Of a DNA stretch of 46,449 nt, positions 34,204 through 43,212 are shown one piece after another. This DNA is from Absicoccus intestinalis (GTDB lineage Bacteria > Bacillota_I > Bacilli_A > Erysipelotrichales > Erysipelotrichaceae), in assembly GCF_033971885.1 (NCBI RefSeq), contig NZ_JALBUS010000016.1, positions 1 through 46,449 of the forward strand, read 5' to 3'. The position numbers and the translations under genes are program-made. The notes under the pieces were generated by a model. The model made no database searches and was not told where the DNA came from. It saw nothing but the letters and a program-made list of their open reading frames with translations. Each line of letters begins with the position of its first letter. Within the stretch, counting starts at the first letter, position 1.

Positions 34204-34578
34204 ATGAAAGTACAATTAGTAGAACATTCAGAAGGTATCGTCCATTATGAAGGAACGGCCATAGTTGTTCCTATGAAAAATGGCTTTGAAATTCGCTTTG
34301 GGAATGATGCCCATACCTATAGTTGGAAAATTTATGAAAAGGGATTGATCATTCGTTCCATTTCGGAAATGGAAGTGGTTTTAACTTTTCGTCCCAATCG
34401 AAAAACGAAGGGTCATATTTCATCGGAATATGGCACGATGGATCTGGATCTTGAAACTGTGTTTTATAAACAAACCGAGGATCAAATTGAAGTGAAATAT
34501 AATTTGATCCAAAATGAACAAAAACAAACATTTCATTTTACATTAACCATGAAGGAGGAAACGGGCGATGTCCATTGA
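34204..34578 (+). CDS. ywiB: DUF1934 (YwiB-like) beta-barrel protein
   Basis: A 124-residue protein of the YwiB/DUF1934 family, lipocalin-like, of unknown role. It lies directly before argS, overlapping it by 11 bases; the same ywiB-argS-rpoE neighbourhood occurs in Bacillus. I start it at ATG 34204-34206 (MKVQLVEHSEG); neither this nor a TTG two codons earlier has a clear Shine-Dalgarno. Its length and strand-rich pattern fit the family. No catalytic residues are apparent. Confidence 0.75.
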   Translation: MKVQLVEHSEGIVHYEGTAIVVPMKNGFEIRFGNDAHTYSWKIYEKGLIIRSISEMEVVLTFRPNRKTKGHISSEYGTMDLDLETVFYKQTEDQIEVKYNLIQNEQKQTFHFTLTMKEETGDVH

Positions 34579-36205
34579 AACAGAATTGAAACAAATGCTT
34601 CAAACTGCTGTTCAATCTGCTTTTGCGATTGAATTGCCATTGGAAAAAATTATTATTGAAACACCAAAGACGAAAGATCATGGTGATTATGCGAGCAATG
34701 TAGCCATGCAACTTACTCGTCAACTACATACCAATCCAAGAGAGATTGCCAAAAACATTGTGGATGCGAGTGATCTTTCTAAAGCGAATGTATCGCAAAT
34801 TGAAATTGCTGGTCCGGGCTTCTTAAACTTTACGCTATCGAAAGATCGCTTTTCACAAGTTATTACGGATATTTTGGAACAAAAAGAAAAGTATGGACAA
34901 CAACCTGCCAACGGTATCAAAGTGGATCTGGAATATGTCAGTGCCAATCCCACAGGATCTTTACATTTAGGCCATGCGCGTGGTGCTGCTTGGGGAGATA
35001 GTTGTGCCCGCATCATGAAAAAAGCCGGATATGATGTAACACGTGAATATTATGTCAATGATGCAGGAAATCAAATTCATAATTTGGCTTTGTCTTTGAA
35101 TGCAAGATATCGTCAAGCCCATGGCATTGAGACAGAAATTGGCAAAGATGGCTATATGGGTGAAGATGTGAAAAAGGAAGGATATCGTTTAGCAAAGGAA
35201 TATCCCAATACCTATTTAGAGCCTACAAAAGAAAATTTAGACTTTTTTAGACAAAAAGGAATTGCCTTTGAATTGGATAAGATCAAACGAGATCTCGATG
35301 AATATCGGGTTCATTTTGATGTGTGGACTTCCGAACAAAAATTAAGAGATTCCGGTGCAGTTGAAAAAGCAGTTGACATTATAAGAGATAAAGGGTATAC
35401 CTATGAGGCAGAAGGAGCGTTATGGTTCAAGACTACGGCTTTTGGCGATGATAAAGATCGTGTTTTACGTAAAAAAGACGGGTCATTGACTTATCTCGTT
35501 CCGGATATCGCTTGTCATAACCAAAAATTTGAGCGTGGTTACGATGAAATCGTTGATTTCTTTGGAGCGGATCATCATGGATACATTCCTCGTTTAAAGG
35601 CTTCCATGGAAGCTTTGGGACATGATTCCAGTCATTTGCATGTTGATATCATTCAAATGGTTCGATTGGTATCCAATGGTGAAGAGATGAAAATGTCAAA
35701 GCGTTTGGGGAATGCGACAACGATCCATGAGTTGGTACAAAGTGTGGGTGTGGATGCTGCTCGTTATTTCTTTGTTGCTCGTGCTTTGGATTCTCATTTG
35801 GATTTTGATGTGGATCTAGCTACGAAAAAATCAAATGAAAATCCAGTATATTATGCGCAATATGCCCATGCGCGGATGTGTTCCATCCAAAAACAAGCTC
35901 AGGATATTGCTTTGGCCGATCACTTTGAATTATTAACAGATGAAAAAGAGATTGAGTTGATGAAGACTTTACAAGAATTCAATCATGTGATCGTCGAAAG
36001 TGCAAAAACACGACAAGTCCATAAGATGTGTCATTACATTCATGATTTAGCAAGTCATTTCCATAGTTTCTATAATGCTTGCAAAGTCATCGATCATGAT
36101 CATTTGGATTTATCGAGCCAACGTTTGGCTTTGGTTAAAGCGACCCAGACGGTTTTAGCCAATGCATTGGATTGTATTGGGGTCACAGCCGTTGAATCCA
36201 TGTAA
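34568..36205 (+). CDS. argS: Arginyl-tRNA synthetase
   Basis: Class I synthetase charging tRNA-Arg. N-terminal additional domain (1-110), then the HIGH motif as HLGHARGA (about 131-138), REYYVNDAGNQ, and the KMSK motif as KMSKRLGN near 376; the DALR anticodon-binding domain ends the protein. 545 residues. GGAGG precedes the ATG. No T-box leader is visible. It is followed by rpoE after 14 bases. Confidence 0.96.
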   Translation: MSIETELKQMLQTAVQSAFAIELPLEKIIIETPKTKDHGDYASNVAMQLTRQLHTNPREIAKNIVDASDLSKANVSQIEIAGPGFLNFTLSKDRFSQVITDILEQKEKYGQQPANGIKVDLEYVSANPTGSLHLGHARGAAWGDSCARIMKKAGYDVTREYYVNDAGNQIHNLALSLNARYRQAHGIETEIGKDGYMGEDVKKEGYRLAKEYPNTYLEPTKENLDFFRQKGIAFELDKIKRDLDEYRVHFDVWTSEQKLRDSGAVEKAVDIIRDKGYTYEAEGALWFKTTAFGDDKDRVLRKKDGSLTYLVPDIACHNQKFERGYDEIVDFFGADHHGYIPRLKASMEALGHDSSHLHVDIIQMVRLVSNGEEMKMSKRLGNATTIHELVQSVGVDAARYFFVARALDSHLDFDVDLATKKSNENPVYYAQYAHARMCSIQKQAQDIALADHFELLTDEKEIELMKTLQEFNHVIVESAKTRQVHKMCHYIHDLASHFHSFYNACKVIDHDHLDLSSQRLALVKATQTVLANALDCIGVTAVESM

Positions 36206-36219
36206 CAAGGAGAAGTATT

Positions 36220-36540
36220 ATGAGTAAATCTATGATTGATGTTGCCAGAGATACGTTGATCAAAAACAATCATCGTATGCCTTTTCTGGATTTGTGGAAC
36301 AATGTTTCCCAAGAAATGAATTTCACACCATCACAAGCGGAAGACAATATTGCTCAATTTTATTCCGACTTGTCCTTAGATAGTCATTTTGTCAACTTGG
36401 AAGGAAATAGCTGGGATTTGAAAACACGTCATACCTTCTCAGAAAGTGTGACGGATACGGATTCCATTGCCGTTGATGATGAAGATGACGACGATGAAGA
36501 GGATGAAAATCAAGAAACTCAGTCAGAAGACGACGAATAA
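36220..36540 (+). CDS. rpoE: RNA polymerase delta subunit
   Basis: The delta subunit, found in Bacillota, improves recycling and promoter selectivity of RNA polymerase. The folded HARE-HTH domain is residues about 5-75 (DVARDTLIKN, MPFLDLWNNVSQ), followed by the typical unstructured acidic tail (about 80-106, mostly Asp/Glu). 106 residues is short compared with ~170 in Bacillus because the tail is short. AAGGAG lies before the ATG. A terminator follows. Confidence 0.9.
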   Translation: MSKSMIDVARDTLIKNNHRMPFLDLWNNVSQEMNFTPSQAEDNIAQFYSDLSLDSHFVNLEGNSWDLKTRHTFSESVTDTDSIAVDDEDDDDEEDENQETQSEDDE

Positions 36541-36542
36541 CG

Positions 36543-36577
36543 AAAGAATCTGCCAGAGTGTAGATTCTTTTTATTTT
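36543..36577 (+). terminator. Rho-independent terminator after rpoE
   Basis: AAAGAATCT (36543-36551) pairs with AGATTCTTT (36562-36570), then TTATTTTAT. It separates the argS-rpoE transcript from the teichoic-acid genes. Confidence 0.82.
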
Positions 36578-36610
36578 ATGATAAACTATTATCGTTAAAG
36601 GAGCGTATTT

Positions 36611-37441
36611 ATGTTTAAAAGCATTTCATATGTGGTGAAAGAAAACTTTACGAATTTATATCGCATTTATAGTATCGCTAAATATGAGTTGTTAGCGGAT
36701 ATGCGCGATTCTAAATTTGGTATATTTTGGAATTTTGCTTCACCCGCCATTCAAGTTTTCACCTATTGGCTTGTCTTTGGTGTCGCTTGGGGACGTAGTG
36801 CTCAAACATATCGTGGAATCACCGTTCCCTATCTTCCTTGGTTGGTTGTTGGTTTTGCGGTTTGGTGGTATATTCGACCATGTATTACGGAAGGTTGTTC
36901 AGCCGTTTTTGCCAAGACAAATGTCATCACCAAAATGAAATTTCCGGTTTCCGTTTTACCTGCAACGGTTTGTTTAAAAGAATTATTTAACCATTTCGTG
37001 ATGTTGATCATCACCTTTGTCACACTATTACTCAGTGGATATACACCTACCTGGAATTGGTTGTGGATCATCTATTATATGTTTTGTGCTTTTATGTTGG
37101 GAGAAGCCATCTCGCTGGTTTTATCAGTATTGACCATGTTATGGCGTGATGTGAAAAAATTTATTACTTCGATCATGCGTATGTTGATGTATTTTTCACC
37201 TATTCTTTGGGATTGTCATTTTAAAAGTCACGTCCCTTTCCATTCCATTTTAAATAAGCTTGTAAAAGCCAATCCGGTCTACTATGTGATCCAAGGCTAT
37301 CGGGATGCGATATTTTATGGCCGCAGTGTACTGAATCATCCCGCTATCACCCTCTATTTTTGGTGCTTGGTTTTTTTGATTTTTGCGATTGGATGTCTAT
37401 TGATGTATAAATTTAAGAAAAAATTCATTGATATGATCTAG
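36611..37441 (+). CDS. tagG: Teichoic acid ABC exporter permease (TagG family)
   Basis: An ABC-2-type permease of 276 residues with six hydrophobic segments, which moves undecaprenyl-linked wall teichoic acid across the membrane with TagH. The family pattern YSIAKYELLADMRDSKFGIFWNFASPAIQVF near the N-terminus and ANPVYYVIQGYRDAIFYG near residue 222 are typical of polysaccharide ABC-2 permeases. AAAGGAG before the ATG. The ATPase follows after nine bases. Export of another polysaccharide cannot be excluded, but the neighbouring tagD and CDP-glycerol transferases favour teichoic acid. Confidence 0.87.
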   Translation: MFKSISYVVKENFTNLYRIYSIAKYELLADMRDSKFGIFWNFASPAIQVFTYWLVFGVAWGRSAQTYRGITVPYLPWLVVGFAVWWYIRPCITEGCSAVFAKTNVITKMKFPVSVLPATVCLKELFNHFVMLIITFVTLLLSGYTPTWNWLWIIYYMFCAFMLGEAISLVLSVLTMLWRDVKKFITSIMRMLMYFSPILWDCHFKSHVPFHSILNKLVKANPVYYVIQGYRDAIFYGRSVLNHPAITLYFWCLVFLIFAIGCLLMYKFKKKFIDMI

Positions 37442-37450
37442 GAGGATGGG

Positions 37451-38275
37451 ATGGCAAATACGGAATATGCAGTTGAAGTTGAAAATATCTCAAAGATTTA
37501 TACACTTCGGAATAAAAATAATCAATATAAAACAGATAAAAAAGAATTTTATGCCTTGAAAGATGTATCCTTTCGTATCAAACAAGGCGATGTCGTCGGT
37601 ATTTTAGGAACAAATGGATCGGGAAAATCCACTTTATCGCTTTTATTATCAGGTATTTCTGAAATAAATAGCGGCACCATGAAGATCAATGGCGAACAAG
37701 CTTTGATTGCCATCAATACAGGGTTAAATCCCCAATTGACTGGTCTAGAAAATATCAATGTCAAAGGAGCATTGATGGGATTGCGAAAAAAACGCATTCA
37801 GGAAATAACCGATGATGTCATTGATTTTGCGGAATTGGGAGATTTTCTCTATCAACCAGTAAAAAAATATTCTTCTGGTATGAAATCACGTTTGGGATTT
37901 TCCATTTCTTTAGCTTTAAATCCAGATATCTTCATTGTTGATGAAGCATTAAGTGTTGGTGATAAAGGTTTCGCAAAAAAATGTATGGATCGTATGATGA
38001 AATTGCGTGATGAAGAAGGAAAAACTATCTTCTTTATTTCTCATTCTTTAAGTCAGGTTCGTGATTTCTGCAAAACGGGTATGTGGATCGAAGGTGGCAA
38101 ACTGATAGAAATTGATGATATAGATAAAGTATGTGATGATTATTCCGAATATGTCGATTTTATGAATGCCATGACAAAGAAACAAAAAAAGAAATTTATG
38201 GATGAAAAGTTTGAAAAGCGATTGGTGGAGGCGCCACCAAAGAAATTTTCGCTATTTCATAGAAAGAAAAGGTGA
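37451..38275 (+). CDS. tagH: Teichoic acid ABC exporter ATPase (TagH family)
   Basis: The ATPase partner of TagG. Walker A GTNGSGKST (about 53-61), signature YSSGMKSRLGFSISLAL and Walker B IFIVDEALSVGD, the latter typical of polysaccharide exporters. 274 residues; the C-terminus is a short basic tail and lacks the long extracellular part of Bacillus TagH. AGGAGG before the ATG. Its stop (38273-38275) forms part of the tagD ribosome binding site. Confidence 0.88.
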   Translation: MANTEYAVEVENISKIYTLRNKNNQYKTDKKEFYALKDVSFRIKQGDVVGILGTNGSGKSTLSLLLSGISEINSGTMKINGEQALIAINTGLNPQLTGLENINVKGALMGLRKKRIQEITDDVIDFAELGDFLYQPVKKYSSGMKSRLGFSISLALNPDIFIVDEALSVGDKGFAKKCMDRMMKLRDEEGKTIFFISHSLSQVRDFCKTGMWIEGGKLIEIDDIDKVCDDYSEYVDFMNAMTKKQKKKFMDEKFEKRLVEAPPKKFSLFHRKKR

Positions 38276-38280
38276 CGAAG

Positions 38281-38673
38281 ATGAAAACAGTAATAACATA
38301 TGGAACTTTTGATTTATTTCACATTGGTCATTTAAATCTTTTGCGTCGAGCAAAAGAATTAGGTGATTATTTGATTGTTGCCGTCAGCACCGATCGTTTT
38401 AATTGGGAAGAAAAACATAAAAAATGTGAAATTTCAGATACAGATCGGATGGCCATCGTGGAATCCATCAAATATGTGGATAAAGTTATTCCAGAAGATA
38501 GTTGGGATCAAAAAATCAAAGATGTACAAAAATATGATGTGGATGTTTTCGTTATGGGAGACGACTGGAAGGGAAAATTTGATTTCTTAAAAGACTATTG
38601 TGAGGTCGTATATCTACCAAGAACCGAAGGAATTAGTTCAACGCAATTAAAAGAGGACATGAAAAATAAGTAG
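38281..38673 (+). CDS. tagD: Glycerol-3-phosphate cytidylyltransferase
   Basis: TagD makes CDP-glycerol, the donor for poly(glycerol phosphate) teichoic acid. It has TYGTFDLFHIGHLNLLRRAK at residues 5-24 (with the HxGH motif) and EGISSTQLKE (RTEGISST) near 118, matching the family. A GTG at 38272 is in frame but it is part of AGGTG, which lies six bases before the ATG at 38281-38283; I use the ATG (130 residues, the normal length). Confidence 0.95.
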   Translation: MKTVITYGTFDLFHIGHLNLLRRAKELGDYLIVAVSTDRFNWEEKHKKCEISDTDRMAIVESIKYVDKVIPEDSWDQKIKDVQKYDVDVFVMGDDWKGKFDFLKDYCEVVYLPRTEGISSTQLKEDMKNK

Positions 38674-38674
38674 T

Positions 38675-40894
38675 ATGAAAAAAATTAGTATCATTATTCC
38701 TTTTTCCCATTATATCCACTATTTAGAAGAGTGTTTAGATAGTTTAAAAGCGAGTGCGTTTCAAGATTTTGAAACGCTTTTAGTGGTGGATAAAGATCAT
38801 GATGATATCGATCCCATCATCAAAAAGTATCCTTTTGTCCGCTTGATCCAAACGGATGTACATGGTGTGGCTGCATGTCGCAATGTCGGCTTGGACCACG
38901 CTCAAGGTGAATATGTCTATTTTTTGGATGCCGATGATTATGTTTTAGAAGATACATTATCTTTGTTGGCACAGGCCGCCCAAGGACAAGATATTGTGTA
39001 TGGTTCCGTTGCACATACATGGAACAATAAAGCCAATTACTTAGAGAAATTAGAAAATAAAGAAATCGATCCCGAAGATGAAGCCGAAAAGGAACAAAAA
39101 CGTCTTGAAAAGATAGATTCCTATAAAGCGAAGAATCCGAATGTGGATCCCGTTCAATTGCGTGCGGTCTATTATTTATTGCGTATAAAACACGGTATTC
39201 GCAATGTGACCGTTTTAGGTGTTTTATATAAAACGGTTTTCTTGCGCATGTATTCTTTTAAATTTCATGAAGAATTTCGTTACTACAGTGATATGACCTT
39301 CCTATGTCCAATCTTGGAACATATCCAAAGTGAAGCTTATGTAGAACAGGCTACCTATGTCAAAAGAAAACATAACGATCCCATCAATTATCCGGCTTTA
39401 AGCCAAGAAGAAAGTGATGATCGTTTTTATGAACGGATTCGCGCTATTGAATTTACGCGAAATGCGATCACAAGTGATGGCATTGTTCGTTATTATTTAG
39501 ATTTTAAAGTGGTTCATTTCTTTACTCGACGCATGGCAAAAAGTATTCGACGATCGCAAGATGACCGTTGGCGCAATGAATATTTCCAAGCCATGATCCC
39601 ATGTATTGAAAATTGTCGTCCAGAAGTATTGGATGAATTGAATCATTCCAATCGAAAACTCGTTCAAGCTTTATTGAATAATGATTTGAATGGAGTACAA
39701 AAAGAAGTGCGTTGGGTATTGGGTAAAAAGAAATTAAAACATGTTTTCAAAAATAAGAATACGGCTTATAAATTAGCGTATTTTCATCGTTATTTAAAAA
39801 AACCAATCCAAGAGAATGTGATCTTATTTGAAACATTTATGGCGAAAAATTATAGTGATTCGCCGAAATATATTTATGAATATATTGCTCAACATTATCC
39901 CGAATATGAATGTGTTTGGGCTATCAATGATGGCGCAAAGATTCCTTATGGTGCTAAGCGAGTCAAACGCTTTAGTTTTGAATATGCATATTACTTAGCA
40001 GTATCCAAATATTTGGTGTTTAATGTACGACCACCACTTTGGTATCGAAAACGCGAAGGACAAGTCTTCTTGGAAACTTGGCATGGAACGCCATTAAAAC
40101 GATTGGTCTTTGATCAACAAGAAGTCACCAGTGCTTCGCCAAAGTATAAGCAACAATTCTATAAACAAAGACAAGATTGGGATTTTTTAGTAAGTGCCAA
40201 TCCATTTAGTACTAAGACATTCCGTAGTTGTTTTATGTATGAAGGCAAAATGTTGGAATATGGATATCCGCGAAACGATATTTTATATTGGCCAAATAAA
40301 GAGCAGATTGCCCAAAAATTACGTCAGAAATTAGGCATTCCAGCGGATAAAAAAACCATTTTGTATGCACCAACATGGCGTGATGATCAACATTATGGTT
40401 CCGGGCAATATAAATTTGAACTCGCATTGGATCTGCATTTGATGCAAGAACGATTATCGGATGAATACGTTGTCTTGTTGCGTACCCATCATTACATTTC
40501 AGATAAGATCGATGTGACAGGCATGGACGGATTTGTTTATAATTTATCGGATTACGATGATATTTCCGAAATTTATTTGATCAGTGACATTTGTATTACC
40601 GACTATTCGAGTGTTTTCTTTGATTATGCCAATTTGAAACGACCTATTTTATTTTATACCTATGATTTAGATAAATATAAAAATCAATTGCGTGGTTTCT
40701 ATATTGATATGAACACAGAAGTACCAGGACCTTTGTTGTATACAAGTGAAGAAGTGGTGGATGCGATCGAACGTATTGATAAAATTTCGGCAGAATATAA
40801 AGAACGATATGAAACGTTCTATAGTCGTTTCTGTTGCTACGATGATGGTCATGCATCAGAACATGTGGCGAAAGCATTATTAGGTAAGGAGTAG
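38675..40894 (+). CDS. Fusion of GT2 glycosyltransferase and CDP-glycerol glycerophosphotransferase
   Basis: A 739-residue two-domain enzyme. Residues 1-~230 are a GT-A/GT2 glycosyltransferase (KKISIIIPFSHYIHYLEECL, VAACRNVGLDHA, FLDADDYV with the DxD-like metal site). Residues ~370-735 are a TagF/TagB-type glycerophosphotransferase: ETWHGTPLKRL near 472, YGYPRNDIL, YAPTWRDD, and DYSSVFFDYANLKRP near 647. It could both glycosylate and extend teichoic acid chains. No strong Shine-Dalgarno; the ATG starts one base after the tagD stop, suggesting coupling. Such fusions occur in teichoic and capsule loci, but domain order and acceptor specificity are not assignable here. Confidence 0.88.
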   Translation: MKKISIIIPFSHYIHYLEECLDSLKASAFQDFETLLVVDKDHDDIDPIIKKYPFVRLIQTDVHGVAACRNVGLDHAQGEYVYFLDADDYVLEDTLSLLAQAAQGQDIVYGSVAHTWNNKANYLEKLENKEIDPEDEAEKEQKRLEKIDSYKAKNPNVDPVQLRAVYYLLRIKHGIRNVTVLGVLYKTVFLRMYSFKFHEEFRYYSDMTFLCPILEHIQSEAYVEQATYVKRKHNDPINYPALSQEESDDRFYERIRAIEFTRNAITSDGIVRYYLDFKVVHFFTRRMAKSIRRSQDDRWRNEYFQAMIPCIENCRPEVLDELNHSNRKLVQALLNNDLNGVQKEVRWVLGKKKLKHVFKNKNTAYKLAYFHRYLKKPIQENVILFETFMAKNYSDSPKYIYEYIAQHYPEYECVWAINDGAKIPYGAKRVKRFSFEYAYYLAVSKYLVFNVRPPLWYRKREGQVFLETWHGTPLKRLVFDQQEVTSASPKYKQQFYKQRQDWDFLVSANPFSTKTFRSCFMYEGKMLEYGYPRNDILYWPNKEQIAQKLRQKLGIPADKKTILYAPTWRDDQHYGSGQYKFELALDLHLMQERLSDEYVVLLRTHHYISDKIDVTGMDGFVYNLSDYDDISEIYLISDICITDYSSVFFDYANLKRPILFYTYDLDKYKNQLRGFYIDMNTEVPGPLLYTSEEVVDAIERIDKISAEYKERYETFYSRFCCYDDGHASEHVAKALLGKE

Positions 40895-40902
40895 GTGATG
40901 AT

Positions 40903-42102
40903 ATGGCATGGAAACAAAATATGATCCGACATGCCAAACGATTGGTTATTCGTTGTTTTAAAGTCGTCTACAAAGGGATGCAAAAGACGGTGTCTGTGGA
41001 TGAGCACACCGTCATTTTCATTGCCTTTCATGGACGTGGCTATACGGATAATCCAAAATATATTCATCAAGAAATGTGTAAACAAGCCCGTTTTGATGGA
41101 TATACGTTTGTATGGGCATTGAAGAAACCAAACGTGGAAATTGAACATGCCAAGACTATTCGGTACAATTCTTTACATTATTTTTATTATATGTGTAAAG
41201 CCAAATACTGGATCGTGAATTGTAAATTACCGAAACATATTCAAAAGAAACCAGAACAAGTCTATCTACAAACATGGCATGGGACTCCTTTAAAACGGTT
41301 AGCTCATGATATTGTGGAAATTGAAAATCAGACCTTTTATCGCAGTGGTATGAATCGGAAACAAATGACAGATACGTATGATGATGATGTGGCAAAGTAC
41401 AATTATATGATTGTGCCCAATGCATTTAGTTATAAAGTCTTTCAAACCGCTTTTCGTATCAATCCCGAACGATTGATCAAAACCGGCTATCCACGAAATG
41501 ATTTTTTGACCAATATCACACCAAAACAGATTCAAAAGATCAAACAACGGTTTCATATTCCTACCGATAAAAAGGTATTGTTGTATGCGCCTACATGGCG
41601 TGATAACTCCTATAATACAAGGGGATATACCTTTGCATTAAAAGCTGATTTTCATCGTTGGAAAGAAGTATTGGGCGATGAATATGTAGTTCTTTTTAAA
41701 CCGCATTATTTGATCATCAATACATTTAAAAATGATGCTTCTTTGGAAGGATTCATTTATAACGTGGATGCGAATGCCGATATCAATGACCTCTATGTGA
41801 TTAGTGATATATTAGTAACCGATTATTCGAGTGTTTTCTTTGATTATGCCAATTTAAATCGTCCCATGTATTTCTATATGTTTGATCTCGAAGAATATGC
41901 CGATGAATTACGCGGTTTCTATTTTGATATTTATGAAGTCATGCCTGGAGATATCATTCAAGACGAAGAACAGTTATTGGCAGATATTAAAAAAGGACAA
42001 TATGATTTCAAACGTTTAGAAGCATTTAATCAACGCTTTAATAATTGGCAAGATGGTCACGCCTCACAAAGAGTGATCGATATCGTTTTTGGAAAGGAAT
42101 AG
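40903..42102 (+). CDS. CDP-glycerol glycerophosphotransferase (TagB/TagF family)
   Basis: A 399-residue peripheral membrane enzyme adding glycerol phosphate from CDP-glycerol to the teichoic chain or its linkage unit. Core motifs are TWHGTPLKRLAHD (about 125-137), TGYPRNDFL, YAPTWRDNS, FKPHYLI and TDYSSVFFDYANLNRP. It is very similar to the C-terminal half of the preceding gene, including an identical DYSSVFFDYANL, so gene duplication is likely. AGGTG precedes the ATG. TagB (primer) and TagF (polymerase) cannot be told apart from sequence alone. Confidence 0.88.
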   Translation: MAWKQNMIRHAKRLVIRCFKVVYKGMQKTVSVDEHTVIFIAFHGRGYTDNPKYIHQEMCKQARFDGYTFVWALKKPNVEIEHAKTIRYNSLHYFYYMCKAKYWIVNCKLPKHIQKKPEQVYLQTWHGTPLKRLAHDIVEIENQTFYRSGMNRKQMTDTYDDDVAKYNYMIVPNAFSYKVFQTAFRINPERLIKTGYPRNDFLTNITPKQIQKIKQRFHIPTDKKVLLYAPTWRDNSYNTRGYTFALKADFHRWKEVLGDEYVVLFKPHYLIINTFKNDASLEGFIYNVDANADINDLYVISDILVTDYSSVFFDYANLNRPMYFYMFDLEEYADELRGFYFDIYEVMPGDIIQDEEQLLADIKKGQYDFKRLEAFNQRFNNWQDGHASQRVIDIVFGKE

Positions 42103-42105
42103 TCT

Positions 42106-43200
42106 ATGGGTCTGCAAAAGCGAATTCTGAATTTGGCTCTTCAAATCGTGAATGGATTGACGTTTTGGATACATCCACGATCCAATCGAATCACTTTCAT
42201 TTCCTTGACACAAGACCATTTAACAAGTGATTTTTTATTGTTGGATGAAGCATTAAAGAAAGAACAAAAATACGATATTCATTATAATTTGATTCAATTT
42301 GACCAAAGTTTAAAAAGTAAAGCATCTTACTTTTTTAATTGTTTGAAACAATTGGTCGAATGCAAAAAAAGTGCATTGATCTTATTAAATGATAATAACT
42401 ACGTGATTTCTACGCATAAACCAAAAACATGTCAAGTTTTGCAGATATGGCATGCTTGTGGTGCTATAAAAAAATTTGGGAATGAAATTCCAAGAGAATA
42501 TCCTATTCAAAATTATGATGCCGTTATTTGTAATGCACCCTATTGGCAAGAAGTCTATGCCAAAAGTTTTGGTGTATGCCCCGAACAAGTCTATGTGACA
42601 GGGATGCCACGTTGTGATACATTGCTTCAAACCAAAGCGGACCCTTTCTTTTCCAAACATCCAGAATGCAAAGGAAAAAAAAATATTTTGTATGCACCGA
42701 CATTTCGAGGCAATATCATTCATGGCTTTCAAGTCGTTTCTTTTGATATCAAAAAAGTACAAGAAATGTTTCCAGATTGTTGCATCGTCTATAAGTTTCA
42801 TCCTTTGTTAGGGAATATTCATGTGGATGATACGACCGCTATCAATGCGAATGAGGAAGATTTATATACATTGATGCAAGCATCGGATTGTTTGATCAGT
42901 GATTATTCTTCAGTGATCTTAGATTATTCTTTGTTGCATAAGCCTATTATTGGTTATATTTCGGATATTGAATCTTATGAAGATACAATTGGTCTAAATA
43001 TTACTTTGGAACAATATCCCGGACCTGTTTGTCGTAATGAATCCGAATTGGTCGATGCATTAAAGCACTTGGATTCTTATGATTATCAAAAGGAACAATC
43101 CTTTCAACAAATGTGTATGACCTATACCGATGGCAACAATACCAATCGATGTATCGAGTTGATTGATACAATCATGAAAAGACATCCTATTTCAAAATAG
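42106..43200 (+). CDS. Divergent CDP-glycerol glycerophosphotransferase family protein
   Basis: A third family member of 364 residues. The conserved His motif reads IWHACGAIKKFG instead of TWHGTPLKR; TGMPRCDTL, YAPTFRGN, YKFHPLLGN and SDYSSVILDYSLLHKP are present. The altered first motif and shorter length set it apart from the two upstream copies; it may use another acceptor (for example the linkage unit). GGAATAG before the ATG, four bases after the previous stop. Its last codons lie in a palindromic terminator shared with relQ, so it ends RHPISK, like RelQ's RHPILK. Confidence 0.82.
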   Translation: MGLQKRILNLALQIVNGLTFWIHPRSNRITFISLTQDHLTSDFLLLDEALKKEQKYDIHYNLIQFDQSLKSKASYFFNCLKQLVECKKSALILLNDNNYVISTHKPKTCQVLQIWHACGAIKKFGNEIPREYPIQNYDAVICNAPYWQEVYAKSFGVCPEQVYVTGMPRCDTLLQTKADPFFSKHPECKGKKNILYAPTFRGNIIHGFQVVSFDIKKVQEMFPDCCIVYKFHPLLGNIHVDDTTAINANEEDLYTLMQASDCLISDYSSVILDYSLLHKPIIGYISDIESYEDTIGLNITLEQYPGPVCRNESELVDALKHLDSYDYQKEQSFQQMCMTYTDGNNTNRCIELIDTIMKRHPISK

Positions 43201-43212
43201 GATGTCTTTTTT
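43177..43212. terminator. Bidirectional palindromic terminator overlapping both stop codons
   Basis: A 16-bp stem, 43177-43192 against 43195-43210, core GACATCCTATTT, with A-run and T-run on the two sides. It contains the stop of the plus-strand transferase (43198-43200) and the stop of minus-strand relQ (43187-43189). It can terminate transcription from both directions. Confidence 0.9.
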
